Assembly: GCA_018821785.1 (NCBI GenBank)
Contig: JAHJLI010000146.1
Span: 1-55,097 of the forward strand
Direction: 5' to 3'
Source of the DNA: Pseudomonadota bacterium
GTDB lineage: Bacteria; Desulfobacterota; Desulfobulbia; Desulfobulbales; Desulfocapsaceae
DNA: 55,097 bases
Shown piece after piece: positions 35,621 through 45,116 of the stretch (positions are counted from its first letter, which is position 1; every line of letters starts with the position of its first letter). The translations under genes were made by a program, and so were the position numbers. The notes below the pieces were generated by a model, which was not told the origin of the DNA, did no database searches, and saw only the letters and a program-made list of their open reading frames with translations.

Positions 35621-36568
35621 TCAAAGGGAGAGCAGACGACGGATCAGGGCGGCGGTATCACGCCGGTCCAGGCGGCTGAGACCCACTTTCTTTGCCGCCT
35701 GCAGCGCGGCAGCGTGCATTGCCGGACTGATCGCGGCATGCGTGTCACCTCCGCCGGCCAACTCACCACAGGGTCGGTACTGGTCCATGATATTCACATA
35801 GCAGTTTGGCGAGATTTCTTCTGCCAAAAATTGAAAAATCGCCTGCGCCTCGAAAAGTCCATCCGGCATGAGAAGATGGCGAACGAGGAGGCCGTGATCT
35901 GCTAGCCCATCCTGGCCTATGTGCAGATCGCCAACCTGCCGCTGCATCTCCACCACTCCCTCTCGCATTCTTTCAGGATAGTCGACGGCAGCTGCGTATC
36001 GGAGACCCGACTCGGGGGCCCAGAATTTCGCATCGGGCATATAGATATCGATAATCCCGTCCAGCAGCCTCAGTGTTTCAATACGTTCATAACCGCCACA
36101 GTTATACACGAGAGGCACAAAGAGTCCGGCGTCAACAGCAAACGGCAGAGCGGCGAGAATCTGCGGTACGACATGACTTGGAGTGACGAGGTTGATATTA
36201 TGACAGCCCATCTCTTGCAGTTCCATCATGATCGCCGCCAGATCCGGGCTTGAAACGATCCGACAATCCTGGTCTTCGCTGTGGCTTATGGCGTAATTCT
36301 GGCAGAAACTGCAGAGCAGGTTGCACCCGCAGAAAAAAATCGTTCCGGAGCCACCACAACCGACCAAAACACTCTCTTCACCAAAATGAGGCCCGTAACT
36401 CGCCACCTCTGCGAGATGGCCGGCACGGCAATAGCCCCTTTCGCCTGACAGGCGATTCACACCGCACTGCCGTGGACAGAGGCTGCAGGAACTGAGAAAC
36501 TGATTGCTCTCTTCCCATCTCTTTGCCAAAAGGCCACTTTGTTTTGCCTCCAGATATCTTGCTGTCAT
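35621..36568 (-). CDS. Radical SAM protein, PflA-like
   Basis: 315 residues from ATG 36568 (AAGGA 8 nt upstream). The radical SAM cluster motif C-x3-C-x2-C is in 'CGCNLLCSFCQNYAIS'. An extra N-terminal Cys-rich part ('SSCSLCPRQCGVNRLSGERGYCRAG') is typical of the PflA-related subgroup with ambiguous substrate found in many anaerobes. 'NLVTPSHVVPQIL' and 'YNCGGYERIETLRLLDGIIDIYMPDAKFW' are subgroup hallmarks. A likely glycyl-radical-activating or related function, but no glycyl radical enzyme gene lies nearby. Confidence 0.85.
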   Translation of the reverse strand: MTARYLEAKQSGLLAKRWEESNQFLSSCSLCPRQCGVNRLSGERGYCRAGHLAEVASYGPHFGEESVLVGCGGSGTIFFCGCNLLCSFCQNYAISHSEDQDCRIVSSPDLAAIMMELQEMGCHNINLVTPSHVVPQILAALPFAVDAGLFVPLVYNCGGYERIETLRLLDGIIDIYMPDAKFWAPESGLRYAAAVDYPERMREGVVEMQRQVGDLHIGQDGLADHGLLVRHLLMPDGLFEAQAIFQFLAEEISPNCYVNIMDQYRPCGELAGGGDTHAAISPAMHAAALQAAKKVGLSRLDRRDTAALIRRLLSL

Positions 36569-36782
36569 ATTCAAATTCCTTTTGTTGCAGACAGGCGGAA
36601 TTGAAACGCTTATGTAACTGTCTTTTGTTCCAAAAAATTATAAAATAGCCATTATGAACCGGTCTGTGGCAAATAATTCCTGTCCCTGTTATTATCACAG
36701 TTGTATCTTCTGCCTGATGAGAAGACACCTTGCCGCCGGCTTTTGCCGGATTTTTCATTTTCTACAAAAAGGAGACCATCCC

Positions 36783-37874
36783 ATGTCCAGCAGCTTCGGC
36801 ACCCTTTTTCGTGTCACTACCTTTGGTGAATCGCACTGCAAAGCGGTTGGCGTGGTCATAGACGGATGTCCACCGGGTCTTACCCTGACGGAAGCGGATA
36901 TACAGGCCCAACTTGACCGCAGACGACCCGGCCAAAGCGCTTTGTCAACGGACCGCCAGGAGGCGGACCAAGTGATCATCCTTTCCGGCACCGAGAACGG
37001 CCGGACCCTTGGTACGCCCATTGCCCTGCAGGTCGCCAACAAGGATCAGCGCCCTAAGGACTACGGCAATATGCGGGACATTCCCCGGCCTTCGCACGCC
37101 GATTACACCTACCAGATGAAGTACGGCATAAGGGCTTCCTCCGGCGGCGGCAGATCGAGCGCCCGAGAGACCATCAGCACGGTGGCCTCGGGGGCTGTGG
37201 CTGCCAAAATCCTTCGCGAAAAACATGGTATCGACATTGTCGCCTGGGTTGCAAGCGTCGGGGAGATCGAGGCCGCAGCGGTTGACAGCGACACAATCAC
37301 CCGGCAGGAAGTCGATGCCACCCTCATTCGCTGCCCGGATAAAGCGGCTGCCGCGCAAATGGAGGCGCTGGTCGGAGATCTGAAAACAATCGGCGACTCG
37401 GTTGGCGGTGTAGTGGCCTGCGTTATCCGCAATGTTCCGCTTGGCCTTGGTGAACCGACCTTTGAAAAACTCGAAGCAAAACTTGCTCAAGCGATGCTCG
37501 CGATCCCGGCCACCAAGGGATTTGAGATCGGGTCGGGTTTTTCCGGTGCCAAACAACGCGGTTCTCAGCATAACGACGCCTTTACCCAGAAAGAAGGTCG
37601 GCTCGGCACCCTTACCAACCGCTCCGGAGGCATTCAGGGTGGCATCAGTAATGGCGAACCGATAACCATGCGCATCGCCTTCAAGCCGCCGGCAACCATC
37701 TCCCTGCCCCAGCCGACTGTCGATTTTTCCGGGCAGGAGGCAATCCTTGAGGCTAAAGGACGCCATGACCCGTGCGTCGTGCCGCGCGCCGTGCCTATAG
37801 TCGAAGGCATGGCCGCCCTGGTTATCATGGATATGCTGCTTCGCCAGGAGGCGCGAAAAGCTTTACAATTTTAG
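36783..37874 (+). CDS. aroC: Chorismate synthase
   Basis: 363 residues from ATG 36783, preceded by AAGGAGA; the longer frame upstream is non-coding. Final shikimate-pathway enzyme: converts 5-enolpyruvylshikimate 3-phosphate to chorismate with reduced FMN. Signatures: '[24 protein letters not shown]', '[16 protein letters not shown]', '[20 protein letters not shown]', 'QHNDAF', '[16 protein letters not shown]' and '[17 protein letters not shown]'. Full length, monocistronic, with the dispersed double-hairpin repeat immediately after the stop. Confidence 0.97.
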   Translation: MSSSFGTLFRVTTFGESHCKAVGVVIDGCPPGLTLTEADIQAQLDRRRPGQSALSTDRQEADQVIILSGTENGRTLGTPIALQVANKDQRPKDYGNMRDIPRPSHADYTYQMKYGIRASSGGGRSSARETISTVASGAVAAKILREKHGIDIVAWVASVGEIEAAAVDSDTITRQEVDATLIRCPDKAAAAQMEALVGDLKTIGDSVGGVVACVIRNVPLGLGEPTFEKLEAKLAQAMLAIPATKGFEIGSGFSGAKQRGSQHNDAFTQKEGRLGTLTNRSGGIQGGISNGEPITMRIAFKPPATISLPQPTVDFSGQEAILEAKGRHDPCVVPRAVPIVEGMAALVIMDMLLRQEARKALQF

Positions 37875-37881
37875 TAGCTTA

Positions 37882-37951
37882 GAAATTCGTTTCTTGTTTT
37901 TTATTAACGAATTTCGTGAAGGTACTTATCCCGCTTATCGGGGTTAATAAG
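37882..37951 (+). repeat. Dispersed double-hairpin repeat, copy 1
   Basis: Hairpin 1 is a perfect 10-bp inverted repeat GAAATTCGTT / AACGAATTTC (37882-37915) with a T-rich 14-nt loop. After the spacer CGTGAAGGTACTTAT comes hairpin 2, CCCG-cttat-CGGG then GTTAATAAG. The same order, spacing and much of the same sequence recur inverted at 46299-46361. The first hairpin, 7 bp after the aroC stop, may also serve as its terminator. Confidence 0.75.
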
Positions 37952-38277
37952 TTGATCCCAGTTCATTAAAAACTGGAATTGTTCACGAAAAAACCAGGCA
38001 CCGTTTTTAAAACACCTTGAATATAAAGCTCGAAAGGGGTAGGATTTCAGGTTTCATTGTGGAAAGCTTGTATATCTGTTTTCGTTTTGTCGGGCCTGTT
38101 TAGTGGAAAGTCTTTTTCACCTGATCTTTCCTCATGGTTCATCGTGTCGTTCGGGGGTAAGTTTCCCTCCTCTACGGCGTATTGTTGTTAACTCCCCATA
38201 TACTGCATCGAATAGAGGGGCATGGGCATCGATCCAACCCTTCGCCTCATGCGTAATAATTGTTCCCCGACTCTACC
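37952..38277. other. Gene-free stretch before the ClC gene
   Basis: No gene is seen. A small hairpin CCAGTT / AACTGG (about 37957-37976) lies just after the repeat. The rest is featureless and should hold the promoter of the ClC gene. Confidence 0.4.
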
Positions 38278-40374
38278 ATGTCCCCGAAACGACCTCCCCT
38301 CAGTTGGCTCCTCGACCGCCTCTCCCCACCCGAGGGGCTCCTGCTTATTATTCTTTCCGTTATTGTCGGGTCGGTTACCGGTTTGGCCTCGGTGTTCTTC
38401 GTCAAACTGATCTTTGCCATCCAGGACCTCTCCTTCGGCTCCGGTTCGGCGATGTTCCCTTTTCTCGGTAAATGGATCTATGTGATCGTTCCTGTGCTCG
38501 GTGGTCTGCTGGTCGGGCCACTGATTCTCTTTGCCCAGGAGGCCAAAGGACACGGCGTCCCTGAGGTCATGCAGGCCCTGATCCTGCGCGGCGGACGAAT
38601 CCGTGCCCGGGTCGCCGTCGCCAAAATTGCTGCCTCATCGTTGTGCATCGGCACCGGCGGGTCGGCTGGGCGGGAAGGACCGATCATTCAGGTCGGTGCG
38701 GCACTTGGCTCCACCATGGGCCAGGTACTGCATCTCTCCGATGAAAGAATCCGTAATCTCGTTGCCTGCGGGGCGGCGGCAGGCATTGCCGCAACCTTCA
38801 ACGCCCCCATTGCCGGAGTGGCCTTTGCCATCGAGGTACTGATGTGCGGACTGCAGATGCGAGCCTTTGGCAATGTGGTCATTGCTGCGGTTGCCGCCTC
38901 CGTCGTAAGCCGCAACCTTATCGGTTCCAAGTTTGCCTTCGAGGTACCGGCCTACAGTCTCAACAGTTCCCTGGAAATCGTCCTCTATTTGATCTTGGGA
39001 CTTACTGCCGCCCTGATCGGCATCATGTTCATCAGAATGCTGAACATGGCGGAAGATGTCTTTGATCAATGGAAATTCCCCCAGCTTTTCAAACCGGCGG
39101 TTGGTGGTCTGCTCCTCGGTCTGGTGGGTCTCGCCTATATGCATCTGCCCAATCTGTCCTTCCCGGCTGGGGCTGCGGCCCACGGCGGGGGGCTAGGTAT
39201 CCCTATTCCACATATGTACGGCTCCGGCTTTCCCTCGATACAGGCGGCGATCCAAGGCCAAACTCCGTTGTGGATACTGGTGGCACTCATTTTCCTCAAA
39301 CCAATTGCCACTTCCCTTACCCTTGGCTCCGGCAACTCGGGCGGGGTCTTTGCCCCTTCGCTCTTTACCGGGGCCGTGCTGGGCGGGGCCATGGGCCATC
39401 TCTTCAGCTGGTTGTTCCCGTCCATCGGCCTCAACACCGGGGCCTTCGCCCTGGTCGGCATGGCCGCCCTTTTCTCGGCCACCGCCCGGGCACCGCTGAC
39501 CGCCATGCTCATCGTCTTTGAGATGAGCAACGACTATTTCATGATTCTGCCCCTGATGGTTGCCGGAGTTTCGGCCAGTTATTTCTCCCAGTGGCTGCAC
39601 CCCGAGTCGATATACACTATGAAACTTGCCAAACGCGGGGTACGGTTCTCGGAAGGCAGAGATATGGATATAATGCAGGGGGTAAAGATAAGTGAGGTAA
39701 TGCGCGCTAAACCTCTAACTATTCACAAAAATGCTTCTTTTTCAGAACTCATGGGCCTCTTCCAGGAAACAAACCTTGTCGGTTTTCCGGTTCTTGCAGA
39801 CAACAACAAGCTGTGGGGCATCGTCACCCTGCAGGATGTCCACCGCGCCCAGTCCGGAGAAAATTTCAAACCCCAAGGATTGACTGTTGCCGATCTGGCG
39901 ATCGAAAGACCGATCACCGCCTTTCCCGATGAACCGATATGGGTTGCTATTCAAAGGATGTCGCCCCGTGATCTGGCGAGACTGCCTGTGGTTTCCCGGG
40001 ATGGTTCCGACACCCTTTGCGGCATTATCAGCCGAAGCGACATCCTCCGCGCCTATGATCTCGGCATTGTCCGCAAGCAACGGGGGCAGATTGTTGAACA
40101 CCAAGTGGAACTGCGTAAACAGAAGGAAAACGGCTTTGTCGAGTTTGTCCTGAAAGAGGAAAATTCGTGCAACAATGCATTGATAAAGGATCTGCAGCTC
40201 CCCGACACCGTCAATATGGTGTCAATTAAAAGAAGTGGCCAAATCCTCATCCCACGCGGTAGCACCGAGCTGCAAACAGGTGATGTGATCACTGTTTATG
40301 GACGTCTCAAGGATATCGAAGGCATAAAGGATCTCCTTAACACCTGCACACTGCCGGACAGAACAACAACATAA
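38278..40374 (+). CDS. ClC-family chloride/anion channel or exchanger with CBS and TrkA-C domains
   Basis: 698 residues from ATG 38278 (a TTG at 38260 is possible; no clear ribosome-binding site). The membrane domain (about 15-440) shows the ClC selectivity motifs 'GTGGSAGREGPIIQVG' and 'GNSGGVFAPSLFTGAVLGG'. Two CBS domains (about 455-590, 'VSEVMR..'-type and 'LAIERPITAF') and a TrkA-C-like tail (about 610-690, 'LPDTVNMVSIKRSGQILIPRGSTELQTGDVITVYG') follow. The glutamate of GREGP, the gating residue, is present. Whether it is a channel or an H+/Cl- or F- exchanger cannot be told. The soluble domains suggest control by nucleotides. Confidence 0.9.
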   Translation: MSPKRPPLSWLLDRLSPPEGLLLIILSVIVGSVTGLASVFFVKLIFAIQDLSFGSGSAMFPFLGKWIYVIVPVLGGLLVGPLILFAQEAKGHGVPEVMQALILRGGRIRARVAVAKIAASSLCIGTGGSAGREGPIIQVGAALGSTMGQVLHLSDERIRNLVACGAAAGIAATFNAPIAGVAFAIEVLMCGLQMRAFGNVVIAAVAASVVSRNLIGSKFAFEVPAYSLNSSLEIVLYLILGLTAALIGIMFIRMLNMAEDVFDQWKFPQLFKPAVGGLLLGLVGLAYMHLPNLSFPAGAAAHGGGLGIPIPHMYGSGFPSIQAAIQGQTPLWILVALIFLKPIATSLTLGSGNSGGVFAPSLFTGAVLGGAMGHLFSWLFPSIGLNTGAFALVGMAALFSATARAPLTAMLIVFEMSNDYFMILPLMVAGVSASYFSQWLHPESIYTMKLAKRGVRFSEGRDMDIMQGVKISEVMRAKPLTIHKNASFSELMGLFQETNLVGFPVLADNNKLWGIVTLQDVHRAQSGENFKPQGLTVADLAIERPITAFPDEPIWVAIQRMSPRDLARLPVVSRDGSDTLCGIISRSDILRAYDLGIVRKQRGQIVEHQVELRKQKENGFVEFVLKEENSCNNALIKDLQLPDTVNMVSIKRSGQILIPRGSTELQTGDVITVYGRLKDIEGIKDLLNTCTLPDRTTT

Positions 40375-40390
40375 TTTTGCTTCAATGCCC

Positions 40391-40429
40391 CCTTCTCAGT
40401 CGGCACAGGCCTCTACCCGACTGAGAAGG
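40391..40429. terminator. 13-bp inverted repeat spanning the UMF1 stop codon
   Basis: Perfect arms CCTTCTCAGTCGG / CCGACTGAGAAGG with a 13-nt loop. It covers the last codons and stop of the UMF1-type gene and ends 55 bp after the stop of the convergent ClC gene. No T-tract on either side. Likely blocks read-through from both sides or protects both 3' ends. Confidence 0.5.
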
Positions 40430-41664
40430 ATGGCGCCGATTATAAAAAGCAGCAAAATGCTCAACACCCCCCAGCGGGTTTCCCCGGTCAGCCGCCCGAC
40501 CATCGCCATTAAAAATGGCCCGGTTATCGCCGCAAATTTCCCAAAAACATTGTAAAATCCAAAAAATTCCGCACTTTTTTCCGCCGGAATAAGGCGGCAG
40601 AAATAACTTCTACTGAGCGCCTGAATACCGCCCATGGAAGAGGCAACCAGGATGGCGATAAACCAGAAAGCAAGAGTCTTGAAAAACATATCATTGATAA
40701 CCGGCAGAAAGAAGGCGACAAGGGTGGCGACACAGTATACACCAATGCCGACAAAGAGCATCCGCCGGGTTGAAGAAAGTCCGGCCAGCCTACCGAACAG
40801 TAAGGCAAAGGGAAAGGCGACGATCTGGATAACCAGAAGAACAACTATTAGCAGCGGTACGCCAAAACCCAGATCCCGGCCGTAAGCAGTGGACATGGAA
40901 ATAATCGTATCCACCCCGTCAATATAGAAAAAATAGGCGGCAAGAAAGAGAAAGGCCTGTTTATAGCAACGAATCTCCTGAAAGGTCTGCCAAAGCCTTC
41001 GAAAACTCTGCCGAACCGGGGCCGAATCAGGTTGCAGATAATGGACCTGGCGCAGATTTTTGATAGCCGGCAGGGAAAGAAGAAACCACCACAGAGCAAC
41101 AATGAGAAAACCGACCCTCGTCGGCCCGGCCGGAAGCCCATCGCCCATGCCGCTGCCGAGCAGAAGACCGATGATGATCAGAAACGGAAGAACACTGCCG
41201 ATATAGCCATAACCATACCCCCTGGCCGAGATGAGATCCATACGCTCCGGAACGGTGATGTCCGGCAGAAAGGCATCATAAAAAATATTGGCCCCGGCCC
41301 ATCCCACCCGCGCACAAACAAAGAGAATCAGGCACAGCAGCCACTGGCCTTTGCCGACGAACACCAGAAGAACGGTAAAAGCAATGCCAAGATAAAGAAA
41401 AAAGAGAAAAAACTGCTTTTTACGGTCTTTATAGTCGGCCATGGCCCCGAGCACCGGCGCCAATAAAGCGAGAATGAGCGATGCTGCGGAATTGGCAAAG
41501 CCCCAGCCCGCAGTCGATTCAACCCCACTCATGCCCGCCGCGGCGACATCTTTGAAAAAAATCGGCATAATGGCGGTCACCATCACCAGGACAAAGGCAG
41601 AGTTGCCGACGTCATAGAGCACCCAGCTGAATTCCTCCCTGGTCATTTTTGCTGGTTTACTCAT
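40396..41664 (-). CDS. UMF1-type MFS transporter (Atg22-like)
   Basis: 422 residues from ATG 41664 (GGAGAAAA upstream); the longer frame to 41931 would overlap the tunR-like gene and lacks a site. About twelve membrane helices. The family start 'EFSWVLYDVGNSAFVLVMVTAIMPIFFKDV' and 'LLAPVLGAMADYKDRKKQF' are diagnostic for UMF1/Atg22-like permeases; 'YDVGNSAF' is the signature. Substrate unknown, amino acids in the yeast relative. Confidence 0.85.
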   Translation of the reverse strand: MSKPAKMTREEFSWVLYDVGNSAFVLVMVTAIMPIFFKDVAAAGMSGVESTAGWGFANSAASLILALLAPVLGAMADYKDRKKQFFLFFLYLGIAFTVLLVFVGKGQWLLCLILFVCARVGWAGANIFYDAFLPDITVPERMDLISARGYGYGYIGSVLPFLIIIGLLLGSGMGDGLPAGPTRVGFLIVALWWFLLSLPAIKNLRQVHYLQPDSAPVRQSFRRLWQTFQEIRCYKQAFLFLAAYFFYIDGVDTIISMSTAYGRDLGFGVPLLIVVLLVIQIVAFPFALLFGRLAGLSSTRRMLFVGIGVYCVATLVAFFLPVINDMFFKTLAFWFIAILVASSMGGIQALSRSYFCRLIPAEKSAEFFGFYNVFGKFAAITGPFLMAMVGRLTGETRWGVLSILLLFIIGAILLSRVEACAD

Positions 41665-41752
41665 CCGCTTTTCTCCTCTGCCTCGTTCCCGAGACCTCAC
41701 CATCCGGCTTTGCCCCCCTTGTCCGGCCAACGAAAAATCAGTGTTTCTCAGG

Positions 41753-42805
41753 TCAGTCGACATGCAGAACAACTGCGTAACAGTTGAAAAGTGCCCAAAC
41801 ACGGTCGCCCTCCCGCAGGAGATAAGGCCTATTGCTCTCTGTGCCGGTAATAGAGCAGATTTCCGTGCCGTCTTCCAGTCGGATACTGTATTCTGTGTTA
41901 ATCTTTCCCCTGGCGATCTTTTCAATGACACCGTTGAACCTATTTTCGGCGCTGCATCTCGGATCTTCTTCCTGTTTCATAAGAACAATCCAAGGAGCCT
42001 TGATCTCGGCTGTGACGAGTCTTCCTACAGCAAGCCCCAATCTTTGCAAACTGCCATGGGTGATGATCGCCTGTACCACTTCGCCGCCAATGGTCGTCAG
42101 CTCTATGAGGGCCTGGATATCATCCTTATGTATGGCGCTGATCTTGCCGAAGAAGGAATTGCAGGCGCTTGTCTTACGTGAAAATTCTCTATCGATGTGG
42201 AATTTTGTCGCTCGGCGCAATTCCTCATCGGAAAAGGTTACGTAGGCGCTTGTGAGATTTGGATTGGAGTGACCCAAGAGTCTCTGGACCGCCGGCAGGG
42301 GCATGTTGTTGCGAAGGAGTTCAACAGCTCTGGCCTTGCGGATCATCTCGGGCCCTCCTAGACGGGTTGAAAAGCCGCAGGATCTGCTCCGTTCATAGAA
42401 CTTACGCCGCACAAATCCGGGATCGACATCAAACAGTTTCCGCGCCGGCTCCTGAAAATGTGGCTCAGCCAACAATAACTGAAGCACCTTGGACACGGTT
42501 TCCGGGATGTGTACCTCCCGCAAGTTTTTCTCACCATCATGTCCATGCATATGGAAGATGATACAATGGCGGCTAGTGTCGATGTCCTCAAAAGGTTTGA
42601 GTTTTAACACCTCATTGAGTTTTGCACCGGTATAGCGTATAAGCAGAAAGATGATAAAAATCCGTTGCCTGGAGATACGGATATCCTTGCGAGCGGTAGC
42701 TTCTTCAAACCATTGACGGAAGGACTGTTCAAGTTGATTGAGTTGGAGGGAATCAAGGGCCTCACTTCCCTCGGTCCCTGCGATGATATGGTCTCGCAGT
42801 GTCAT
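41753..42805 (-). CDS. tunR: TunR-type tungstate/molybdate-responsive regulator (inactive tyrosine recombinase fused to TOBE domains)
   Basis: 350 residues, ATG start. Residues about 20-205 have a XerC/D-like integrase fold, but two catalytic positions are changed: the first Arg is Lys ('TGAKLNEVLKL' for 'TGLRxSEL') and the HxxR His is Glu ('GPEMIRKARAVELL'). The second Arg, the 'LLGHSNPNLTSAY' His and Tyr remain. Residues about 210-345 form two TOBE/Mop oxyanion-binding domains ('FFGKISAIHKDDIQALIEL', 'FNGVIEKIARGKINTEYSIRLEDG'). This architecture is that of TunR, reported in sulfate-reducing Deltaproteobacteria as a tungsten-responsive DNA-binding regulator of Mo/W transport genes. No tup or mod genes are in the window. 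Confidence 0.85.
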   Translation of the reverse strand: MTLRDHIIAGTEGSEALDSLQLNQLEQSFRQWFEEATARKDIRISRQRIFIIFLLIRYTGAKLNEVLKLKPFEDIDTSRHCIIFHMHGHDGEKNLREVHIPETVSKVLQLLLAEPHFQEPARKLFDVDPGFVRRKFYERSRSCGFSTRLGGPEMIRKARAVELLRNNMPLPAVQRLLGHSNPNLTSAYVTFSDEELRRATKFHIDREFSRKTSACNSFFGKISAIHKDDIQALIELTTIGGEVVQAIITHGSLQRLGLAVGRLVTAEIKAPWIVLMKQEEDPRCSAENRFNGVIEKIARGKINTEYSIRLEDGTEICSITGTESNRPYLLREGDRVWALFNCYAVVLHVD

Positions 42806-42865
42806 GAATTATCGTTCCAAGGTTCTCTTTTCTGTAAATAACACCCCACAAGGAGTATCATGAAA

Positions 42866-42884
42866 AGGTCCGTCTATCGGACTT
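42866..42884. promoter_or_regulatory. Palindrome between tunR-like and EamA genes
   Basis: GTCCG-tctat-CGGAC with two more outer pairs (one G-T), in the 135-bp divergent gap. Its placement upstream of a regulator gene makes it a candidate operator; its loop and CGG arm also recall hairpin 2 of the dispersed repeat. Confidence 0.3.
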
Positions 42885-42940
42885 AGGACATATTTCCAAC
42901 TCACTCATATTATTAACACATTCTAAAGAATACACAACCC

Positions 42941-43831
42941 ATGCCCATACTCACCTATTTTTCTTTGATTTTTACCATGTTTCTCTGGGGCGGCACCTTC
43001 ATCGCCGGCCGATTGCTGGCAGGTGCGGTCGAACCGGCCAGCGCCGCCTTCCTCCGTTTTCTCATCGCCTCTGTGGCGATGGTGGCGGTAACCCGGAGCC
43101 TTGAAGGAAAATTCCATATACCGCCGCCAAAACTCTGGCTGCCCCTCATCCTCCTCGGCATGACCGGAGTTTTTGCCTACAATGTCTTTTTCTTTTACGG
43201 CCTGCACCATATCAGCGCCGGCCGGGCTTCACTTATTGTTGCTGGTACGCCGCTGGTCATCACCATCTTTGCCGCGCTCTTTCTCCGGGAACGCCTCACC
43301 TTTCTGAAAACCTGCGGTGTGCTGGTGTCGCTTGCAGGAGCAGTCATGGTCATCAGCAACGGTCATCCCGGCTCGCTGTTTACCGGTGGCTTCGGACGTG
43401 GGGAGCAGGCACTGATCGGCTGCGTCGTCAGCTGGTCTGCGTATTCCCTGATCGGCAGATCGGTGCTCAATTCCCTGCCGCCACTGACTACAGTCTGCTA
43501 TTCATCGATTATCGGCACCATTCTCCTGGCATTTCCTGCTGCCCGGGAAGGTCTGTTCGGCCTCCACCTGTCGGCGATCACCTTTCTTTCCTGGACCAGC
43601 CTCGCATATCTTGGACTCTTCGGCACGGCCCTAGGTTTTTCCCTGTACTACAAAGGAATTAAAAAAATCGGGGCCAGCCGGGCTGGGATCTTTATCAACC
43701 TTGTGCCGGTTTTTTCTCTGCTGCTGTCCTGGTTGATCTTGGGCGAAACGATCAGGCCCGCCGTCCTGGTTGGAGGCATACTGGTCCTGGCCGGAGTTAC
43801 TCTCACCAACTACCGTCGAGCCGGAACTTGA
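42941..43831 (+). CDS. DMT-superfamily (EamA) transporter
   Basis: 296 residues, about ten membrane helices in two EamA repeats. Starts 'MPILTYFSLIFTMFLWGGTFIAGRLLAG', the usual family opening; 'LHHISAGRASLIVAGTPLVITIFAALFLRERLT' and 'GIFINLVPVFSLLLSWLILGE' are the paired end-of-repeat motifs. Substrate unknown. No ribosome-binding site is evident. An MFS gene follows 27 bp on and is probably co-transcribed. Not closely similar to the DMT protein at 34.7 kb. Confidence 0.88.
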   Translation: MPILTYFSLIFTMFLWGGTFIAGRLLAGAVEPASAAFLRFLIASVAMVAVTRSLEGKFHIPPPKLWLPLILLGMTGVFAYNVFFFYGLHHISAGRASLIVAGTPLVITIFAALFLRERLTFLKTCGVLVSLAGAVMVISNGHPGSLFTGGFGRGEQALIGCVVSWSAYSLIGRSVLNSLPPLTTVCYSSIIGTILLAFPAAREGLFGLHLSAITFLSWTSLAYLGLFGTALGFSLYYKGIKKIGASRAGIFINLVPVFSLLLSWLILGETIRPAVLVGGILVLAGVTLTNYRRAGT

Positions 43832-43858
43832 ATTTTATGACCTCGGCTGACGCCTTTT

Positions 43859-45037
43859 ATGAAAAACAAAACGCTTCTGACCCTTCTGCTCTCGGTTTTT
43901 ATTGCCCTGCTTGGGATCGGCATTATCGTACCGATAATGCCGGTGTTTGCTAAAGAACTTGGCGCCGGCGGTTTTGCCCTGGGGATGATTATTGCCGCCT
44001 TTTCCGTCACCAGAGGCTTATTGTTGCCGGTGGTCGGCAATCTCTCCGATCGATGGGGGAGAAAAAGTTTTCTTGTTGCAGGCTTGCTCATCTATGGGCT
44101 GGTCGGCCTGCTGATTCCCCATGCCACAAGTGTCGGACATCTCATCGGCATCCGTGGCTTTCACGGCGTCGGCTCGGCGATGATCGTTCCGGTGGCCATG
44201 GCTTATATGAGTCTCCTCGCTCCGCACGGTGAAGAAGGGCGCTACATGAGCTATCTCAACATCGCCATCTTCAGCGGCATCGGCTGCGGCCCCCTCATCG
44301 GCGGCCTCGTCTATGATGTGTGGGGCATGGCCTCTGTCTTTTATCTCATGGCCCTGCTCAGCTTTGTCGCCTTTATCCTGGTCATTCTCTACATGCCGGC
44401 ACATCTTGCCACAGATCGCAGACAAACGATCAGCCTGCTGCAGAGCCTCTTCAGGATGCTGCATAGCAGAAAAACCAGCGGCATCCTCCTCTCAAGGTAT
44501 GCAACCATGGTTATCATGGTTCCGACCATGGCCTTCCTCCCCCTGATCATGTCCGAATGGCAGGATAGCAGCGGTTTGCAGATAGGTATTGTCATCGCCT
44601 GCCGCACGCTCATCAACGCCCTGCTGCAGATACCTATGGGCAAACTTGCCGACCGCTGCAACAAGCAGTTGATTCTCCTGGCGGGCTCCGCCTGCATCTC
44701 GGGCGTCATTTTTTTAATTCCAAGTATTGAGAGCTTTGCACAAATCGTCACCCTCTACCTGTGTCTCGGAGCTTTCGAAGCCGCAGTTTGGGCAGTGCTC
44801 GGTGCCTATGCTTCGATCGAAGGCAAAGTTTACGGCCATGGAACAATGATGGGGGTATTCAGTTTTGCCATGAGTGGCGGGATTTTCACCGGTGCCGTCC
44901 TGGCCGGCTACAGCATGGATCGCTGGGGAATCGCCTTATCCTACCATGTAGCCGGAGTCGCGGTTCTGATCACTTCCCTTGTGGCTGTGGCGATGATCGC
45001 CACCAACCCCCAATGCAAAAACCCAGCCACAGGTTGA
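43859..45037 (+). CDS. MFS transporter
   Basis: 392 residues with twelve predicted helices. The MFS motif A is clear in 'GNLSDRWGRKSFLVAGLLIYG', and the second-half equivalent 'GKLADRCNKQLILLAGSA' supports a drug:H+ antiporter-type protein. It opens 'LLTLLLSVFIALLGIGIIVPIMPVFAKELGAGG', which is typical of efflux members (DHA1-like). Substrate unknown. ATG 27 bp after the EamA gene. Confidence 0.9.
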   Translation: MKNKTLLTLLLSVFIALLGIGIIVPIMPVFAKELGAGGFALGMIIAAFSVTRGLLLPVVGNLSDRWGRKSFLVAGLLIYGLVGLLIPHATSVGHLIGIRGFHGVGSAMIVPVAMAYMSLLAPHGEEGRYMSYLNIAIFSGIGCGPLIGGLVYDVWGMASVFYLMALLSFVAFILVILYMPAHLATDRRQTISLLQSLFRMLHSRKTSGILLSRYATMVIMVPTMAFLPLIMSEWQDSSGLQIGIVIACRTLINALLQIPMGKLADRCNKQLILLAGSACISGVIFLIPSIESFAQIVTLYLCLGAFEAAVWAVLGAYASIEGKVYGHGTMMGVFSFAMSGGIFTGAVLAGYSMDRWGIALSYHVAGVAVLITSLVAVAMIATNPQCKNPATG

Positions 45038-45116
45038 TTTCTGCTGCCCGCAAAACTGCAGTACATGCGAAGCACCACTCTCACAGCTTACTGCTTGGTA
45101 AGTATTGCAGGTACTG

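Noticed and set aside
41753..42805. Active phage integrase
   Set aside because: Two catalytic residues are replaced and two TOBE domains are fused; it fits a TunR regulator.
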